This document shows positions 5,480-8,682 of a stretch of DNA of 8,682 nt, piece by piece; within the stretch, counting starts at the first letter, position 1, and each line of letters opens with the position of its first letter. The DNA is from Flavobacteriales bacterium. Lineage in GTDB: Bacteria > Bacteroidota > Bacteroidia > Flavobacteriales_E > Vicingaceae. The stretch lies in the NCBI GenBank assembly GCA_002402165.1, contig NVVI01000002.1, forward strand, positions 99,100 through 107,781, given 5' to 3'. Position numbers and translations under genes: made by a program. Below the pieces are notes generated by a model that was given only the letters and a program-made list of their open reading frames with translations, did not search any database and had not been told where the DNA came from.

Positions 5480-7036
5480 TTAATTAACCACCAACTTACC
5501 AGAGTAATTAAATTGGTTTTCTTTATCAAGATAGCGATAAAAGTAAATGCCCTTGGGTAGCCAGCCAACATCTAGTTGAGTGGAGTTTGAATTAATTATT
5601 TTAGTCAATACTTCTTTGCCGGTAATATCAATTAAATGAAAGGTAGCATTTGGTTTTGCTGTTTGTTTTGGTATTTCAATAGTTACCACACCACTCGTTG
5701 GGTTGGGGTAAAGCACCAACTCCCCCTTCGGGGGTTGGGGGGCTTTTATGCCAACACTAACCCAACAATTGCTAGTATCTACACAACCATTACTGTCTAT
5801 TTTAAAAAGCCACATATCTTGTGTGCCAGTATCAGGAAATGCTGGATTAATAACGCCTGAACAAATAAATCCTCCATCGGTAGTTGGGCGAATATCTTTA
5901 ATTTCATGGAATGAACTTGGTCCCGTTAATAAAATATATTCTTTTCGCCATAAGGTATCTCCGTTAGCTTTTATTTTTACAATAAACCCAACATTTTTAC
6001 CAATAGAAATACTATCTGTAAAATAATCCATTCCCCCAGCTATAAAGGATCCATCAGGTAATTCAAAAATAGTGTTGATGTAATTAAGTGGGCTATTCCC
6101 CGTTGGAGCAGGATAAACTTTAGTCCATAATGTATCTCCTAAATTATCTAATCGCATAACGTAGGGATGAGAAAGATTATTGGCAGGGAATGTTATTCCT
6201 CCCCCAAAAATATAGCCTCCATCTTGGGTTTGCTCTATACTCCAAGGTACTTCTTCTTCTGATAAACCATAAAATTTATTAAATACCACATTTCCTAAAC
6301 TATCAATTTTAGTAATACGGATATTACCAGTGCTAGGATTTACACCACCGCTCTGAGTTAATCCTGTAAAAATATAACCTCCATCAGTACAAACAGCAAT
6401 GTGTCTTGGTCCTTCTGCAGCAGGTCCTCCATAAGTTTGTTGCCACTCTATATTCCCTAAACTGTCTGTTTTAATTACCCAATGTTGTGCAGCAGTTTGT
6501 GTGTTATCTCCAAATAAAATAAATCCTCCATCTAATGCTTGCCTCATGTGCCTGCCTGTTTGAAAAAATACCGTATCTCCATAGGTTTTAGTCCATAAAG
6601 TATCTCCAAACTCATTAAAACGAAATAACATGGCAAAATTACTCCCTTGACTACCAGAGTTTTTTCCTCCATAAAGGGCATAGCCACCACCAACCAGTTT
6701 GGTTAATGAATTTTGAAAACCATTAAAATAGGAATAGGTATTATCTCCATATATTTTTTGAAAAGTGATGTTTCCATTAAAATCTGTTTGCAGTACATGG
6801 ATATTTTGCTTTCCCGTTGTAAGGGAAAGATAAACTCCAACAGATATATAGCCACTGTCATTTTCTATGGCATTTAATCCACCACCTCCCCAACCATCGG
6901 TTACTGGATAACGATTGTTAAAATATTGAGCATTTAGGGTTTGGCTGGCAAGGAATAATATCACAATAAGCTGAAAGAGATTACGGGTCAAGCCCGTAAT
7001 GACGATTTTATAGGGTATGTGTTGATTTTTTAGCAT
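5480..7036 (-). CDS. Secreted repeat protein with T9SS type A sorting domain
   Basis: The 518-residue product has a hydrophobic signal core at about 21-36, ending LNAQ (33-36, a likely cleavage site). The passenger holds about six repeats of 50-60 residues with units such as FGDTLWTKTYG (143-153), SLGNIEWQQTYGG (192-204) and DGGYIFTG (218-225), typical of secreted beta-rich, propeller-like Bacteroidota proteins of unknown function. The C-terminal domain (about 440-518) has LVLYPNPTSG (440-449), LIDITGKEV (468-476) and LPKGIYFYRY (493-502), which match the type A T9SS sorting signal that directs export across the outer membrane and cleavage. Two dispersed palindromes are translated in frame: residues 11-20 (VITGLTRNL) and about 431-441 (KAPQPPKGEL). 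No Met lies between the first insert and the signal core, so ATG 7036 is the only good start. Ligand and role are unknown. Confidence 0.88.
   Translation of the reverse strand: MLKNQHIPYKIVITGLTRNLFQLIVILFLASQTLNAQYFNNRYPVTDGWGGGGLNAIENDSGYISVGVYLSLTTGKQNIHVLQTDFNGNITFQKIYGDNTYSYFNGFQNSLTKLVGGGYALYGGKNSGSQGSNFAMLFRFNEFGDTLWTKTYGDTVFFQTGRHMRQALDGGFILFGDNTQTAAQHWVIKTDSLGNIEWQQTYGGPAAEGPRHIAVCTDGGYIFTGLTQSGGVNPSTGNIRITKIDSLGNVVFNKFYGLSEEEVPWSIEQTQDGGYIFGGGITFPANNLSHPYVMRLDNLGDTLWTKVYPAPTGNSPLNYINTIFELPDGSFIAGGMDYFTDSISIGKNVGFIVKIKANGDTLWRKEYILLTGPSSFHEIKDIRPTTDGGFICSGVINPAFPDTGTQDMWLFKIDSNGCVDTSNCWVSVGIKAPQPPKGELVLYPNPTSGVVTIEIPKQTAKPNATFHLIDITGKEVLTKIINSNSTQLDVGWLPKGIYFYRYLDKENQFNYSGKLVVN
5717..5738. 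repeat. In-frame palindrome with CCCCC-TTC-GGGGG core
   Basis: The core CCCCCTTCGGGGG (5722-5734) is flanked by CCAAC and TTGG arms, giving a strong GC-rich hairpin within otherwise AT-rich coding sequence. On the minus strand it encodes APQPPKGEL, directly between the passenger and the sorting domain of the T9SS protein. The sharp base-composition change and palindromic form suggest an inserted dispersed repeat that kept the frame open. Confidence 0.65.
6977..7004. repeat. In-frame palindrome ATTACGGG-N5-CCCGTAAT
   Basis: Perfect 8-bp arms (6980-6987 and 6993-7000) surround TCAAG, with GAG and GACG outside. This is a familiar dispersed repeat type in Bacteroidota and other bacteria ('GTCATTACGGGCTTGACCCGTAATC'). 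Here it is translated as residues 11-20 of the T9SS cargo protein, just before the hydrophobic core of its signal peptide. Confidence 0.8.
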
Positions 7037-7066
7037 TTTATAAAGTACTTTTTAAGTTAAAGTTGC
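7035..7066 (-). promoter_or_regulatory. 32-bp leader sequence at the T9SS gene start (second copy at 5129-5160)
   Basis: The sequence ends inside the start codon of the T9SS cargo gene (ATG at 7036-7034) and matches the orphan copy at 31 of 32 positions. It contains the palindrome AAAGTACTTT (7042-7051) followed by TATAAAATG. It is very AT-rich, as expected of a Bacteroidota translation start region, and may carry an operator or promoter. No standard TAnnTTTG element was identified, so its regulatory role is inferred only from position and repetition. Confidence 0.45.
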
Positions 7067-7081
7067 ACATTAATAGATTCC

Positions 7082-7141
7082 CCGTCAATCCTTCGACAGG
7101 CTCAGGATGACAAAAGAATGACAATTAATCCGCAATGACGG
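7082..7141. repeat. Composite 60-bp palindromic repeat with nested CCTGTCGAAGGA-type unit
   Basis: CCGTCA (7082-7087) and TGACGG (7136-7141) form the ends. Inside lies TCCTTCGACAGGCTCAGGA (7089-7107), the well-known dispersed 'TCCTGAGCCTGTCGAAGGA' repeat, followed by further GTCATT-type half-sites on the minus strand. The element fills the space between the deletion-derivative pseudogene and the leader of the intact T9SS gene. It looks like one repeat inserted in another. Confidence 0.65.
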
Positions 7142-7150
7142 TAATTAGGG

Positions 7151-7460
7151 TTATTTCATTTTAATTAGTTTACGAGTTAATTGTATTACGCCTTCAGCTT
7201 CAATGTGATAAATATAAATTCCTTTTTGTAAAATACTACTATTGATTACCTTTTTATTAAATCCATCAATCAAAGCCATTCGATATATTTCTCTTCCTGT
7301 TAAATCTTTTAATACTAAAAGAATCTATTAGATAATATTCTTTATCAGCAAATTCTTGTGCAATTCCATTAAAGGAAATTAGAAATATGCTGATTAGGTT
7401 TTTGATGTAGCTAATATAAAAAGATCTATCAGAAACTACTAGAAGATTCGGACAAATAAA
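7151..7460 (-). pseudogene. Internally deleted T9SS cargo gene (signal peptide plus half a sorting domain)
   Basis: On the minus strand, 7324-7151 encodes 57 residues ending in TAA that look like the second half of a type A sorting domain: LVLKDLTGREIYRM, then ILQKGIYIYHIEAEG and RKLIKMK. Its usual beginning (YPNP...) is absent. Directly upstream, in another frame that is open from 7460, lies a signal-peptide-like sequence, IKNLISIFLISFNGIAQ, followed by EFADKEYYLIDS. The two frames cross at about 7321-7326. The simplest reading is that a deletion removed the passenger and the first half of the sorting domain, leaving the ends joined out of frame. No ATG precedes the signal-like stretch, so the start codon may also be lost. 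The stop of the next gene upstream (7474) is close, so this may once have been an independent gene in the same direction. Confidence 0.65.
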
Positions 7461-7473
7461 TTATTGTTTTTAA

Positions 7474-8682
7474 TTACCGAATTAACGTAGCTGTTCCATA
7501 GAGTGTGCCACTAGTTCCGAGTATGTCTTCATAAATTACTTTCCAAACATATACATCGTTTTTGGCTAGCTTTCCTTGATAGGTTCCATCCCACCCAATG
7601 CTCATATCGTCTGAGTAAAATAGTTTTTCGCCCCATCTATCAAAAATGTACATTTCAAATTCTACAATGTCTTTTCCATAAGCATAAAAGAAATCGTTTA
7701 CTCCATTTCCATCTGGGGTAAAAGAATTAGGTACATATATTGAACCATCAAAGTAAATGGTAATGGTATCATAATTATAACATCCATTTACTCCTTGTGT
7801 TATTAAATAATAAGTAGATGTTTCTGTTGCCGTAACTATTGGATTTTGGCAGGTAGTACAGCTTAATCCTGTTGCTGGGCTCCACCAAAAATTAATTCCA
7901 TTAGTAATTGGATTTAAGGTAACCAACGTTCCCCATTTGGTTTCAACGTCATCTCCTAATTCAAGCGTAGGTAATGCCAAGGTATCTGCAAAAACCGATA
8001 AGGTTAATGTGCACCCTGTTGCATCCGTTACGTCAACATAAAAAGTATCTGGCACATTTATTATTGGATTTATACTGCTATCTGTTGAATAAGAAGGATA
8101 TTGTATAGAATACCAAAAATAAGAAACCCCTCCTATTGCCCATAAATTAACAGTGTTCCCCGCACAAACAATTGTATCTGGAACAATGCTAGCAATAATA
8201 TTTTGCACTTGTACTAGCACCGTATCATAATCTACTCCACAAGCGTTAGAAACTTCTATAACATAATTGGTAGTTTGAGAAGGAAACGCCATGGTTGATG
8301 AATCGTTAGGATTAGTTAACGTACTCGTTGGGCTCCATGAATAAAATACACCTCCTGATGCATAAATATTTATACTATCTCCCTCACAAATACCCCCATT
8401 TGCAGAGCCTAAAGCCACCGGAAAAACACTGTCAACTTTAACTGTAATTGTGGTATCCCAAGGGCAACTATTGGTGTCTGTAATTATAACAGTATAGGTA
8501 GTATGCTCTATTGGTGTTGCAATAGGGCCAGCAATATTAGGGTTGTTTAATGTTGCAGGTGGAGACCATAAATAAATCACTCCTCCATAGGCATTTATTT
8601 GAATGCTCTCGCCAAAACAGACTATGGTATCGGGATCAACCGTTACGTATTTTTGAAAAACAACAACTTGTACTTGAGAAGT
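7474..8682 (-). CDS. Large Ig-like repeat surface protein with T9SS type B sorting domain (5' end missing)
   Basis: The frame is open to the right edge of the window, so 402 C-terminal residues are visible; the GTG at 8580 is internal to a repeat. The visible part contains tandem repeats of roughly 80-90 residues with the pattern 'D.I.C.G.S..I.A.GG..Y.WSP...L.NPN......T..Y.V...D..GC...DT': ICEGDSINIYASGGVFYSWS and IVCAGNTVNLWAIGGVSYFW mark two of them, and part of another lies at the edge. These resemble the PKD/Ig-like and SprB-type repeats of Bacteroidota surface adhesins. The last ~88 residues have VPNSFTPDGNGVND, FDRWGEKLFYS, GWDGTYQGK and DVYVWKV, the signature of the gliding-motility-associated (type B) C-terminal domain, which attaches or exports cargo through the T9SS. 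The probable role is a cell-surface or adhesive protein; the ligand is unknown. Confidence 0.92.
   Translation of the reverse strand, partial: TSQVQVVVFQKYVTVDPDTIVCFGESIQINAYGGVIYLWSPPATLNNPNIAGPIATPIEHTTYTVIITDTNSCPWDTTITVKVDSVFPVALGSANGGICEGDSINIYASGGVFYSWSPTSTLTNPNDSSTMAFPSQTTNYVIEVSNACGVDYDTVLVQVQNIIASIVPDTIVCAGNTVNLWAIGGVSYFWYSIQYPSYSTDSSINPIINVPDTFYVDVTDATGCTLTLSVFADTLALPTLELGDDVETKWGTLVTLNPITNGINFWWSPATGLSCTTCQNPIVTATETSTYYLITQGVNGCYNYDTITIYFDGSIYVPNSFTPDGNGVNDFFYAYGKDIVEFEMYIFDRWGEKLFYSDDMSIGWDGTYQGKLAKNDVYVWKVIYEDILGTSGTLYGTATLIR

Noticed and set aside
5636..6026. Plus-strand open frames antisense to the T9SS cargo gene
   Set aside because: They lie within a clearly coding minus-strand gene with repeats and a sorting domain; their translations show no recognisable motif.
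5129..7141. CRISPR array from the repeated elements
   Set aside because: The repeats are of different families, irregularly spaced, partly inside genes, and no cas gene is present.

Overview
The window is AT-rich and compactly coded, and it reads as Bacteroidota, most likely a Flavobacteriales-type organism. The clearest evidence is on the right half. One protein there ends in a type A type IX secretion (T9SS) sorting domain, and another ends in a type B (gliding-motility-associated) sorting domain. The near absence of Shine-Dalgarno sequences and the many short dispersed palindromes fit the same phylum. No rRNA, tRNA, CRISPR array or transposase gene was seen.

Left half (1-5091, all plus strand): the 3' end of a NapH/CcoG-like membrane polyferredoxin; a small exported MORN/YwqK-like repeat protein; a GT2 polyprenyl-phosphate sugar synthase-like enzyme; a processive, multi-spanning GT2 synthase of the cellulose/mannan synthase type; a GxxExxY protein with a PD-(D/E)xK-like core; and a GT-C-type integral membrane glycosyltransferase. 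A plausible reading is that the small GT2 enzyme loads a sugar onto a polyprenyl phosphate. The GT-C enzyme would use that donor on the periplasmic side, while the large GT2 makes or extends a glycan from nucleotide sugar. The GxxExxY gene does not belong to this theme. It sits between a 13-bp perfect inverted repeat (TTAACCGCAAAGA) that extends imperfectly to about 40 bp, so it looks like a cassette placed between two glycosyltransferase genes.

Middle and right (5092-8682, all genes minus strand): a repeat-rich T9SS cargo region. It holds one intact type A cargo gene (5480-7036), an orphan decayed copy of that gene's C-terminal sorting-domain end (5197-5377), a deletion derivative made of a signal peptide and half a sorting domain in different frames (7151-7460), and the 3' part of a large Ig-like-repeat protein with a type B sorting domain (7474 to the window edge). 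Between and inside these genes lie at least five different short palindromic repeats, two of them translated in frame. A 32-bp upstream sequence is present twice, once directly at the intact gene's start codon and once as an orphan. The order 'sorting-domain stop, palindrome, 32-bp leader' occurs twice, suggesting that this stretch grows, shrinks and reshuffles secreted-protein genes by recombination.

The most unusual points are the inverted-repeat-bounded GxxExxY cassette, the palindromes contributing amino acids to a secreted protein, and the modular debris of T9SS cargo genes.
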